Below are positions 40,493 through 49,639 of a DNA stretch of 64,000 nucleotides, one piece after another; positions within the stretch are counted from its first letter, which is position 1; every line of letters starts with the position of its first letter. A program made the position numbers and the translations under genes. Under the pieces are notes generated by a model. The model ran no database searches and was not told the DNA's origin. It saw nothing but the letters and a program-made list of their open reading frames with translations. Origin of the DNA: Emiliania huxleyi CCMP1516 (taxonomy: Eukaryota > Haptophyta > Isochrysidales > Noelaerhabdaceae). Location of the stretch: positions 860,272-924,271 of the forward strand of contig NW_005201287.1 of the NCBI RefSeq assembly GCF_000372725.1, read 5' to 3'.

Positions 40493-40748
40493 CTCGGTGG
40501 GCAATCAGGTCACAATTGTGCGTGTACGCGTGTGGGGACTGGGCTCTGTTTTTGGGGGGCACGGTAGGGGTGTCGCGTGTCGGTTTGTGAGAGTCTTCTT
40601 GTCGGTTTGTCGAAAGTCGAAAGATTGTGTGCATCGTGGAGACTCGCCCTCAGACCGTGTGTGTGTGCACTCTCGTGTGGCTGTGACTTGTGTGGGAAGT
40701 AGCACTGCACAGCGAAAACCGAAATAAAGAGAACGTGTCATGCGCGGG

Positions 40749-41249
40749 GACACGCGGCTTAGGGGACCCCTAGGCTTAAAAGGGTGGGCCCTGGGGCGCC
40801 TGCGGCTTAAACGGCTTAAAACTTGCCTAGGCAAGTTTTAAGAGCTGCTGGGCCGCCGATTCCTTAAACGGTCTTAAACGGTCAAACGACTCGGCAGCCT
40901 CCCCGCGCCCTTAAACGCGATCACACCATGAATGGTCTATACTCAAAACTTGCCGACGGGCGGCGAAAGCTCTTCGCTCGGCCCCGAGAGCGCTTCGCTC
41001 TCTGCCGCCCGCCCGCCCGCTCGCTCGCCCGCCCGCCCGCCAGCCTCCCCGCGCTTAAACGCTCTAAATGGCTCAAATGGCTCAGGTTGGGCGCGGTGTG
41101 CGATTCTCTTAAATGGTCTCTTAAATGGGAGCGGCAGCATGGGCCCAATCTCTTAAACGCACCGAGGCGGCTCTGGAGCCGCCAATCTCTTAAAAGGTCT
41201 TAAAAAAATCCGGCCCTCAGAACCCTAGGGGTCCCCTAAGACACGCGGC
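40749..41249. mobile_element. Non-autonomous TIR element (MITE-like), copy 2, with 10-bp target duplication
   Basis: The element spans 40,759-41,239 (481 bp) with 19-bp terminal inverted repeats (TTAGGGGACCCCTAGGCTT, right end differing at one base). It is flanked on both sides by the perfect 10-bp direct repeat GACACGCGGC, the expected footprint of transposition. Internal CTTAAACGG/CTTAAATGG motifs match copy 1 at 22,270. No transposase is encoded. Confidence 0.9.
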
Positions 41250-42420
41250 ATGGGCTCTGGGGGGAGGCGGGGGCCCTGGAGGGTATCCATGCGGGGGGGA
41301 GATGGGGTCCCATGGCCCGCCGCAGGCGCCGATTTTTTCGGCACTTTTTTCTTTTTTGCGCGATTTTTTACTTGTTTCATGGGAATTCGCTGTACTTGCA
41401 GCATGCTATCACGCCTTGCGACAGCCTGTCGGCGCTGCTGACCGTGCCATGCTGCACAATTGACCACCTGCATAGCTCGCGGCCTTAGTATCAAGCATTC
41501 AGTGACGACCTGATCCTACGGTCAGTAGGAAGGTGTCCTTCTATCGTGTGCACGCTTCTGACGCAATGCGCGTCACAGACTGCCTCGGCGACTGGCTGCT
41601 GGCACTCTCGAGGCTATGCCTACACAGCCTCGCGCGCATGGGCAGTCAAGAGGGACCATGCACTTTCTCAGGACAGCGCCGGTGCCTCTCTCTTGGACCG
41701 GCAAACGTGGTGGTCTCGTGTCACCAATGTGGGACCAGTGCGGCATCGCGCCATCGACAGCTCTGAACTGCGCCTCACCACTGACCGGGAAGGCCGCCAA
41801 GTGGGCCAGCACCGGTCACACATTGTGGCAGCAGTCAGCAGTTGTCTGATAGCTAGAGCAGCAGCGTCAGGGTCGCAGGGTCGGATCGTGTCAAGCCTCT
41901 CGCCCGGCCGGCCACGTGCAGACGTCGGCCTGTCTGCTGTCTGGAGTGATCTGTCGGCGGTCAGTACGACCGATCAGGTTGGAGGTTTCTCATGATTGGA
42001 GGGTCTATCTGTGTGTACTCCTCGAGATCTCTCCAAATCTGCCCTCTGATTAACCTAGCTTAATCGGGAAGTTGGTGCTAGTAGAGACTAGTAGAGCCGG
42101 AGCCCCGTTTCCGCACACTGCGGCGCGGCGCACGGTGCCTCCGGGGGCCCCCGCCTCCCCCCAGAGGGCATGGGGTGCATGTCGTGGGGTTGCGGTGGGG
42201 CAACAATGAGGTGCCCGTCTCACCATGTCTGTGAGGTTACCCCGTATACCCGCGGGACTGCACTCCAAGTGCTCAAAGTGCTCATGACTCATGTGTGCGT
42301 TCTCAAAATACATGCATACTCGTGCACTCTCGCTCTGCAAGTCCATGTGACACGTCTCTCCTCCACCTCGTGACCTCTCGCTCCGCACGCCACGCTCGTG
42401 TGGCTCCATATCTCCACCTC
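41250..42420. other. Intergenic, mostly right arm of the 0.65-kb inverted repeat
   Basis: The right arm occupies 41,521-42,168 and pairs with 27,797-28,465. The rest (41,250-41,520 and 42,169-42,420) has no supported gene. Confidence 0.7.
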
Positions 42421-43233
42421 TCACCGGGCATGGACCCAGTCGCAGAGGTGCCACATCTCGAGTCGCTTGCGCAGCTCCTCGTCGGCGGCCTTCGCAGCGG
42501 CCATGCTAGGCGGCGACCTCGCCGTTGGGCTCGAGCCCAAGTCGCCGCTCGCCCGCCGCGCCCGCCCCGCCACGCCCTTCCGGGCGACGACGCCTGCTAT
42601 CGTGCCCGTCTCCCCCATGCCCCAGCTCGAGGAGGCGCCCGCCGCCGCCCCGAAGCCGGGGTAGCACGTCTTGTAGATCTCACGCACGACCATGTGCAGA
42701 TCCGGAGGCGTGGCGGTCTTCTCGCTCGCCCAGGAGCCCATCTCCTCCGCCGCAGCCCGGTAGGACCGGTGGCTTATCGCGCCGCCATCCCTCGCCGCGG
42801 CGAGTTGGACGAGCTCGCACACGGCCCCGTACTTGAGCCGGCTTGACAGCCGCCGGTCGGGCACAAACTCGCCACGGTCGGCGTGGACCGCCCCAAGCTC
42901 GGCGAGGAAAGGATAGCGGCCGCTACGGTGGTCGAGCAGCTTCTGCCAGGCCCGGTCCGCTTCCAAGTACAGGCCGGCCCGAACGCGCAGGGCGTAGCGC
43001 CAGCGCGGCTCCTTCAGCCGCAGCGGGCGCGACCACCGCGCCGGCAGTCGGTCGACGATCGGAAGCCAGAGCAGATCGTCGTGAGCGACAAGCTCAAACG
43101 CCCTGGACACGCGTGCGCACGAGCAGAGATCGGCGCCGCCGACGAAATCGAGAATGGCAAACACGGCGTCGGTTGAGAGGCTGAGCAGTGTCGGCGGAGC
43201 CGTCGCCTCGAGCTTCTCGAGCTCCTCGAGCAT
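42421..43233 (-). CDS. F-box-like protein
   Basis: From ATG at 43,233 the frame gives 270 residues. The N-terminal region reads LLSLSTDAVFAILDFVGGAD then LCSCARVSRAFELVAHDDLLW and LPARW, the pattern of an F-box (about 40 residues with conserved Leu, Cys and Trp) that binds Skp1 in SCF ubiquitin ligases. No known substrate-binding repeats follow. The same frame is open upstream through three copies of a 30-bp unit (EQQVEAEQQPT) to an AG near 43,363, so another exon may exist further 5', interrupted by repeat DNA. The C-terminus is Ala/Gly-rich. The role as a ubiquitin-ligase adaptor is inferred from the F-box only. Confidence 0.65.
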   Translation of the reverse strand: MLEELEKLEATAPPTLLSLSTDAVFAILDFVGGADLCSCARVSRAFELVAHDDLLWLPIVDRLPARWSRPLRLKEPRWRYALRVRAGLYLEADRAWQKLLDHRSGRYPFLAELGAVHADRGEFVPDRRLSSRLKYGAVCELVQLAAARDGGAISHRSYRAAAEEMGSWASEKTATPPDLHMVVREIYKTCYPGFGAAAGASSSWGMGETGTIAGVVARKGVAGRARRASGDLGSSPTARSPPSMAAAKAADEELRKRLEMWHLCDWVHAR

Positions 43234-43574
43234 CTGCTGCGCCGCCGCGAGCTGCTGCTCCGCCGCCTCGACTTGCTGCTCGGTCGGCTGCTGCTCCGCC
43301 TCGACTTGCTGCTCGGTCGGCTGCTGCTCCGCCTCGACTTGCTGCTCGGAACCCAGCTGAATCCGGCATTAAACTGGAAAAGAAATCGCGCCCGGTAGCA
43401 AGATGAAAAGTGTTACCGAAATCCCTGTGTGGTGGCGGCGTGCCGTCCTCCCATCCCTCCCTTGGGTTGCCTGTTTTCTTTCTTTCTTTTTTAAGTGTTA
43501 CCGAGCAAGCGGCTGCGGTTATAGCAGACAGGCGCAGGCTACACCAGAAAATAGGCATGTGGGCAGGTGTATAT

Positions 43575-43963
43575 TATTTTTGCGTGGGGCGGACATCATG
43601 CCGGGGTAGGTAGGTAGGGTCTGGGCCCTCCCGTCGGGTTTTTCCCTCTCTTCACGCTGGAATTTTCACAGCAGAAAAAGAAATTTTCCCCGGAAATCAC
43701 GATGTCAACCCTCCCCAAATGGGTGATCTGATGCTTGTAGGGCTTGAGAGTGGCCTGCCATGTCACAGGAAGGACTGTGGTTGCAGGATAGTACCACCAA
43801 CCATCACTCTAGTTGGTATAGTACCCCACCTTCACCCATCCTGTGATTTCTTTTTTAGTTTCCCATAAGTAAGGTAGGTAGGTAGGTAGGTAGGTAGGGG
43901 CACCGCAGCGGCCGGTCAGGTTTTTCCAGAATTTCAGCATGATGTCCGCCCCACGCAAAAATA
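43575..43963. mobile_element. Fold-back element with perfect 26-bp inverted ends
   Basis: TATTTTTGCGTGGGGCGGAC plus ATCATG at 43,575-43,600 is exactly mirrored at 43,938-43,963. Inside are GGTAGGTAGG runs and TTTTCACAGCAGAAAAAG. A related half copy lies at 49,465-49,595 (TTTATTTTTGC, GGGTAGGTAGG and the same CACAGCAGAAAAAG). There is no coding sequence. Confidence 0.75.
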
Positions 43964-44012
43964 AACGCCACCTGATGTGGGGGTGATGGGGTGTACCCGT
44001 TACCGCGTTAGA

Positions 44013-45143
44013 TCACGACGCCGGCGGAAACACCATCTTGACGGCCTCCCCCGACCCGCCTGCCTCCGCCTCGACCCTGCGGAACTCGCTCAGGCGCTGC
44101 TCGTCCTCCTGCAGCCGCTGTTGCAGGTTCTGCAGCTGCAGCTTGTCGCGGCTGACCCGCAGCTCCGCGCGCTCCCGCTGCTCCGTCACCTATTCCAGCG
44201 GGAGATCCGTGAGCGGACAAGCGCAAGCGAGGGGCGCGCGCTGCGGTCTCGGCAACCGTCAGCGGCGCCGGTGCCAGCTTGCGCGGAGCCGCCGCAGGCT
44301 CTGCCGGCGCCTGCTGCGGCTGCTGCGCCGGTGCCGCCCGCCCGCTGGAGGCGGAGGGCGCGATGAGGATGCGTGTCGTCACGCGCGGCGGCGTCGGAGC
44401 AGGAGGCGGCGGCGGCGGCGTGAGCGCCGTGCCGAGCCCGAAGCCGAGGCTGCCCGCGAGGATCGCAGCACCGAGTGCAGCGACCGCCTGCTGCGGGAGC
44501 GCAAGAGGCAGCGCAAGCTGCTGCTGCAACGCGCCGCCTCCGCCTGCAGCGGCGGCTCCGCCCACGCCGCTGTCCGCCTCCGCCACGGCAGGGGCGGCAC
44601 CTAGGCTTGACGGGGTCGGGTCAGAGCGGACGACGGCAGGCCTCTGACTCTGCCTCACGGCGCACCGCCGCTGCGCGAGAGCTCATAGATGGTCCCGCCG
44701 ACCGCCTCGATGTAGCCGGGCTCGGTGCGAGGGTCGGAGGCGAGCCGTCCCTCGCACGCAACCGTGAGCCAGACCGTCGAGCTGTCGCCATCAAGGTGGC
44801 CCGTGTAGCGGCCGTCTCCCAGCCGGCTCCAGTCCTCCAGCACGCGCGGCTGGCGGCCCACCACGGTCGCGCCCAGCTCGCGGAGGCGGCGCTCGCACTC
44901 CTCGGGCGTCCTGCCCGCGAGTTCGGGCGTAGACGCCGTGAGTGCGCTCCAGAAGGTGGCCTGGCTGCCGCCTCGGCCGACGGTGAACTGCGGCGCCCGG
45001 TCCTGCAGCGCCCAGTCCTCTTGCGGGGCCCACGATGTCAGCTCACAGAGGATCGTGGTGGGAGCGCGCAGCAGCGGTGGCCGAAAGGCTCCTAGCAGCA
45101 CGAACACGGTGCCGCCAATCTGTGTTCCGATCACGTGGCGCAT
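44013..45143 (-). CDS. Uncharacterised membrane protein with C-terminal coiled coil, three exons
   Basis: Exons are 45,143-44,666, 44,600-44,257 and 44,189-44,013, with GT-AG introns of 65 and 67 bp and consistent phases (332 residues). The start MRHVIGTQIGGTVFVLLGAF may be a signal peptide. A beta-rich domain with two cysteines follows (CELTSW, VWLTVACEGRL), then a hydrophobic helix ALGAAILAGSLGFGLGTAL, a long Pro/Ala-rich linker, and a coiled coil (EQRERAELRVSRDKLQLQNL, QQRLQEDEQRLSEFRR). Without splicing, the first exon would stop at 44,655 and the remaining pieces would be in other frames. The family is not recognised; placement in a plastid or endomembrane is possible from the N-terminus. 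Confidence 0.62.
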
Positions 45144-46103
45144 GGGCGATCACGGCTGCACGGTGTTGAACACCACTTGATAGGCGCGACGTTCACCTGA
45201 GAGGCAAACAGAGGTCGAGCGGAATCGCTGCCCCCACTCCAAGTGCTCCCCTCGTGCCCCGAATCGCTTCCCAGCAAAAGGAGATTCTCGCCACACAGCT
45301 TCTCTCATCACAGCACACTGGCAGAAGAGAACGACGCGACAGAGGAGGAAGTGACAAGGGAGAGAACGACGAGAGTGGGACGACCGCGAGGTGGCATGAA
45401 GGTTGCAGCGAGAATCGGCGAGAGACTGCGAAGAGAGATAGGAAGAGGCAGACTCCCTAGCGCCTAGGGTGGGCGACGGCTAGCGCACCACACACCTCTC
45501 CTTAAAATCCCTGTGTGGTGGCGGCGTGCCGTCCTCCCATCCCTCCCTTGGCTTGTCTGTTTTCTTTCTTTCTTTCTTTACACTGGCACGAAAAAGAGAA
45601 AGGCCGCGTCGGCGCCGCGTGTTCTCGCGCGTCACCGTCTCCGCGCGCGGTTTTGAGCGGGCCGCCCCGCCCCCGGCCGACCGGGACCGCAATCCAACGG
45701 CAACGCGCAAGAAGAAGTTGGCGGTTAAAAATCTCTCTCCGACCGCTCGTTAACGATATGCTTCATCCTCCACAAAAGACCCCTCTATCTAGGTAAAAAT
45801 ACGAGACGCTATGGCGACGCAGCCACGCTAGAGTGTAGAGAGAGCGACGGGCTCGATCGGCCGCGGCGGGGACCGCCGGCGAGAGCGAATAAGAGTCGGT
45901 CCGCGAGAGAGCTCACGCGTCATGAGGGCGCTACCCCTAGTCTACAGCCTCGCGCCATCACGCGAGGTCCAGAGGCGGCCGCAGCGCCTCCACAGAGGTG
46001 GCGGCGCGGCGGCGGCGCCCTTAATACATCCTCCGCCATGCGCCCAGCCCGAGCCAGCCCACGGGGAAGAGCTCGCTGGGAGAGGAGCGGCGGGAAGAGC
46101 TCG
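45144..46103. other. Intergenic with a family A repeat
   Basis: A plus-oriented family A copy lies at 45,318-45,578 and ends in its CTTT tail. The remainder to 46,103 shows no supported gene, though a short minus-strand frame at 46,021-46,090 (ELFPVGWLGLGAWRRMY) could be an extra last exon of the neighbouring CRAL-TRIO gene. Confidence 0.55.
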
Positions 46104-47137
46104 TCATGTTGAGGGCACGGGGCTGCCGCTCGGTCCGCAAGCGTCGGCGATCGCGTCGGGCGGCGGGCCCTTTTGCAGCTGCAGCTTGACGAGGAGCGCA
46201 GGAGGCAGCAGCGGCCGCAGCAGCGACCAGGCGCAGGCAAAGGCGGGCGGTGTGTTGACGACGAGCGTCTTGGCGAGGAAGTCCGGGTAGTAGGCCTGCA
46301 TCACCCGCGACAGCTCCGCCGTGCAGAGCCGCGCCTCCTTCGAGAGGTGGAAGCGGCGCAGCCCGGACACGTCCATCACCAGCGTGAAGGCGGGCGAGGA
46401 CTGCGTGAGGCAGAGCGTGCGGATCGCGGCCTCCTGCATCGCTATCCGCCAGCGGACGAAGCGGTTCACGTCGGCGAGCGCCTGCGCGGGCGGCGGCGCC
46501 TCGATGTCGCGAGGCCGCGCGGGGAGGAGGGCACAGCGCTGCGGGAGAGGCGAAGCGGCGAGCAGAGCTAGGCAGAGGCGGAGGTAGGCGTGCGGCGGCG
46601 CGTGCGGCGGCGGGAACGCAGCGAGTGCGGCGGCTAGAGGCGAGGCGCAACGGAGGCGTCGGGGACGGGGAAGGGGGAGCGGCGGGTGCGCACCGCTCGG
46701 CCGGGAAGCGTGGCGAGGACGAGGGGTCCCGCGCCCGCCTTGCCGATGATCTTGTCGAGCGGCATGCCCTCCCCAAAATTGCTCATCGAGCTCAGCTCGT
46801 CCACCCTGTTCTCCCTCCGCCACCGAAGCGTGCCCTGTAGCATCCTGCGCGCGTCGTCCACGCACCACCTCCGCGCGCGGAGAAACTGCCGCAGAAGGGG
46901 CGCGCCGCTCTCGCCAGTGAGCGGCACGCCCCACAGCGACGCATCGCCCAGCCCCGACGCCGTCAGAGCCTCGCGCAGCGCTTGCACAGCTGACCCCTCG
47001 TCAGAAGGTCCCGCTCGCGCTGGCCTCATTAGCGCCGCACTTGCCGCCGCGGGCGCGACGCTGGCGGATCGGCGCAGGAGCGCCCCGGCCAGCAGCACCT
47101 TGGGAAGCAGCTTGACTAGGGCCGGTACGGCGATCAT
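46104..47137 (-). CDS. CRAL-TRIO (Sec14-like) lipid-transfer protein, two exons
   Basis: Exon 1 is 47,137-46,694 and exon 2 is 46,538-46,104, joined in phase 0 (292 residues). The N-terminus MIAVPALVKLLPKVLLAGAL is hydrophobic and may target an organelle. The CRAL-TRIO N-terminal helices follow (LLRQFLRARRWCVDDARRML, GTLRWRRENRVDEL). The lipid-binding domain holds FTLVMDVSGLRRFHLSKEAR, MQAYYPDFLAKTLVVNTPPA and FACAWSLLRPLLPP, the hallmark Sec14 YPxxLxxxxxxNxPxxF pattern. Members exchange phosphoinositides, tocopherol or other lipids between membranes. The C-terminal end after LPPALLVKLQL is shorter than usual, and a possible further exon at 46,021-46,090 was not resolved. Confidence 0.8.
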
Positions 47138-47389
47138 AGGTGACGAGACAAACCGGAGGAAGGCCGATTCTCGCCTCGTTATTTGCCGGGCGATGCCCTG
47201 CCGGGCCCATTAGGGATCCGCAAAAAGAAAAAAACTCTTGACCCAGACGGAAAAAGGAGAAAACGATTTCAATTCTGCCGTCCGCGCCTTTTCGTGTACT
47301 TGATTGTAACGTTTTGCCGTTGCTCCATCGCTCGCCAGTGCAGCGGCGGCGCAGCCACAAAAACCTGCCTGACAGCAGCAGGAAGAGGG

Positions 47390-49207
47390 ATGCGTCACGC
47401 AGCCGCGCGGCGGCTGCCGCTGCTCCTGGTCCTGCTGTTGCTCGCGGAATCCACCGGCAACCGATGCGCCTTTCCCACCACCGCCGCCTCCTCCGAGACT
47501 GCAGAGGCCGCCGCCTCCGAGACTGCAGAGGCTCCTCTGCCGCGCCGGTGGGTCCCGCCGCCGCCGCACGGGCCGGTCTGCAAAGACTGCCCGAGCATCG
47601 TCTTTAGCCTCACCGACGACCAGGACGTGGAGCTGGGCGGCTGGACGCCGATGGTGAAAACGCAATCGCTGCTGCAGGGCGACGGCAACGGCGCGATGCT
47701 CACGAGCTGGCGCGTCCACACACCAATCTGCTCTCCGAGCCGCTCACAGACCGTCTCCGGCCGTTACTTCCACAACATCAAATCGACGCTCGCGGTGCCA
47801 CCGGCCAAGGTGCAACCGGCGGCGACGGGGCACGTCAACGGCAGCGTGTACACCAACGCCACCTTCGGGGCGCACCTGCGCGCGCAGAGGGGGTACAACG
47901 TGGCCATCTTTGGCAAGGCCAACTTCAACACGAGGGAGGGCTTCGACCGCTGGTTCCAGGGCGCCTTTCTCGGGTACGGTGGCGGCTTTGAGGACGACGA
48001 GTCTCCAGACTTTGCATATCGCGCGGCACCGAGCGAGTACGCCACCTCGCTCCTGGGCAACAAGTCGGTCGAGTGGATCCGCCGCCCCAACGTGACGGGC
48101 AGCGCAGCGGCAGGCCGGCCCTTCTTCCTCTACTTTGCGCCACATTGCCCACACACGCCCGCGATGCCCGCCGCATGGTACAAGGACGCGTGCGCCGGCG
48201 TGCGGTCGCCCCGAACGCCAGCGTACAACCACAGCAACGCCGGCTTCCACGCGCTGGTGGCGACGCAGCCTCCCATCTCGGACGTGGAGGCGACGCTGAT
48301 CGACGACCTCGCCCGGCGGCGCTGCCAGTGCCTACTCTCCGTCGACGATGCGCACGCGGCGCTGGTTGTGGCGGTCAAGGAGGCGCGCCGGTGGGAGTCG
48401 ACGTACTGGGTCGTCACGTCCGACCACGGGTACAACCTGGGCCATCATCGGCTGCCGAGCAACAAGTTCCTCCTCTACGACCACACGCTCCGCGTCCCGA
48501 TGCTCGTGCGCGGGCCGGGAATCGCCGCCGGCGACAACCCCGTCCTCGGCACCAACGTCGACTACGCTCCCACCTTCCTCGGCCTCGCCGGCCTCGCGAC
48601 GCCCGCCGCGATGGACGGGCGCTCCCTCCTCCCGATGCTTGTGCCCGAGGCGCGCGAGGGCGAGCTGCCCGCGCCGACCCGACGCCACGTCCGCGCAGAG
48701 CGAGCGGCCCTCTCGCGCCGGCCGTGGCGCGCGGAGCAGTTCTTTCAATACTACACTCAGGGCGGTCCCTCGCCGTACCACCCGCAGGGCTGCCCGCAGA
48801 CACCGGGCTTCAAGCCGTGCGAGGGCTGGGCGCCGGGCTCGTCGAGCGAGCCCAACAACTCGCCCGGCGATCTGAACCAGTGCGGGTTCCCGGAGCACGA
48901 GGCGCTGCGCGGCACGGTCCGGCCGCTCGACGACTACTCGAACACGTACATCGGGCTGCACTGCCCCGGCTGCATCCCGGGCGACGCCAGCGAGTACAAG
49001 TACGGCGAGTACCAGTATGTGTGCTCGAGCGAGGAGATTGTTGCCCGGCGCTGCTTCAGCTCGATCGACACGTACCAACTCTTCAACATGTCCGCCGACC
49101 CATACGAGCTCCACAACGTCTACGCCTCCGCGCCGCCGCCGATCCTCGCCGCGCTCAAGGCGAGGCTTCGGAGGTACTACCCGTGCCGGGGAGCCGCATG
49201 TCCTTGA
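47390..49207 (+). CDS. Secreted sulfatase (arylsulfatase / glucosamine-6-sulfatase type)
   Basis: The frame is open upstream, but the ATG at 47,390 begins a strong signal peptide (MRHAAARRLPLLLVLLLLAE), giving 605 residues without introns. DDQD (76-79) supplies metal ligands. CSPSR (Cys114) is the CxPSR formylglycine signature, followed by QTVSGRY. VVTSDHGYNLGHHRLPSNK is the second metal and sulfate-binding segment. FFLYFAPHCPHTP and DYAPTFLGLAGL are family landmarks, and the end CRGAAC matches plant and algal sulfatases. It needs a formylglycine-generating enzyme. It probably removes sulfate esters from extracellular polysaccharides, relevant to a sulfated algal wall. Several NxT/S sites (NGS, NAT, NVT) fit a secretory route. 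Confidence 0.92.
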   Translation: MRHAAARRLPLLLVLLLLAESTGNRCAFPTTAASSETAEAAASETAEAPLPRRWVPPPPHGPVCKDCPSIVFSLTDDQDVELGGWTPMVKTQSLLQGDGNGAMLTSWRVHTPICSPSRSQTVSGRYFHNIKSTLAVPPAKVQPAATGHVNGSVYTNATFGAHLRAQRGYNVAIFGKANFNTREGFDRWFQGAFLGYGGGFEDDESPDFAYRAAPSEYATSLLGNKSVEWIRRPNVTGSAAAGRPFFLYFAPHCPHTPAMPAAWYKDACAGVRSPRTPAYNHSNAGFHALVATQPPISDVEATLIDDLARRRCQCLLSVDDAHAALVVAVKEARRWESTYWVVTSDHGYNLGHHRLPSNKFLLYDHTLRVPMLVRGPGIAAGDNPVLGTNVDYAPTFLGLAGLATPAAMDGRSLLPMLVPEAREGELPAPTRRHVRAERAALSRRPWRAEQFFQYYTQGGPSPYHPQGCPQTPGFKPCEGWAPGSSSEPNNSPGDLNQCGFPEHEALRGTVRPLDDYSNTYIGLHCPGCIPGDASEYKYGEYQYVCSSEEIVARRCFSSIDTYQLFNMSADPYELHNVYASAPPPILAALKARLRRYYPCRGAACP

Positions 49208-49639
49208 AACTGTGCGTCCCAGGAGAAGGACTCCAACCTGCGGACGCTCAAGTACCACGAGCTGTATGAGCGGTGTGACCGCACGCGCAATCTCAGTCAC
49301 AGCTCGACCAGCCAATCACGCCCAACTCGCCCGATAGGCTGTTCGACCAATTCTCAAGAGAAGACCAACCCACGGCACTTCTACAACGTGCTCCTTCTCG
49401 CTGCCTTCGTGCACATCATCGCGGTCGATACCTCAATCTGCGAGACACCCAATGGCCCAGGTGGCGTTTATTTTTGCTTGGGCGGCACTCATGACGGGGT
49501 AGGTAGGATAGGTCTGGGCTGTTTTCCCCTCTCTTCAAGCTTGAATTTTCACAGCAGAAAAAGAAATTTTCGGTCTGTAACGACGTTGATATCCCCCCGG
49601 GGTTTAGGCCGCAGGCTGGACGGCAGGTAGATCTAAGGC
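49208..49639. other. Intergenic with a half copy of the fold-back element
   Basis: Bases 49,465-49,595 resemble one end of the 43,575-43,963 element. The short frame just after the sulfatase stop (EKDSNLRTLKYHELYERC) looks protein-like but cannot be joined in frame. Confidence 0.55.

Noticed and set aside
47001-47389. N-terminal extension of the sulfatase frame
   Set aside because: Lys/Arg-rich with no ATG; the ATG at 47,390 starts a clear signal peptide.
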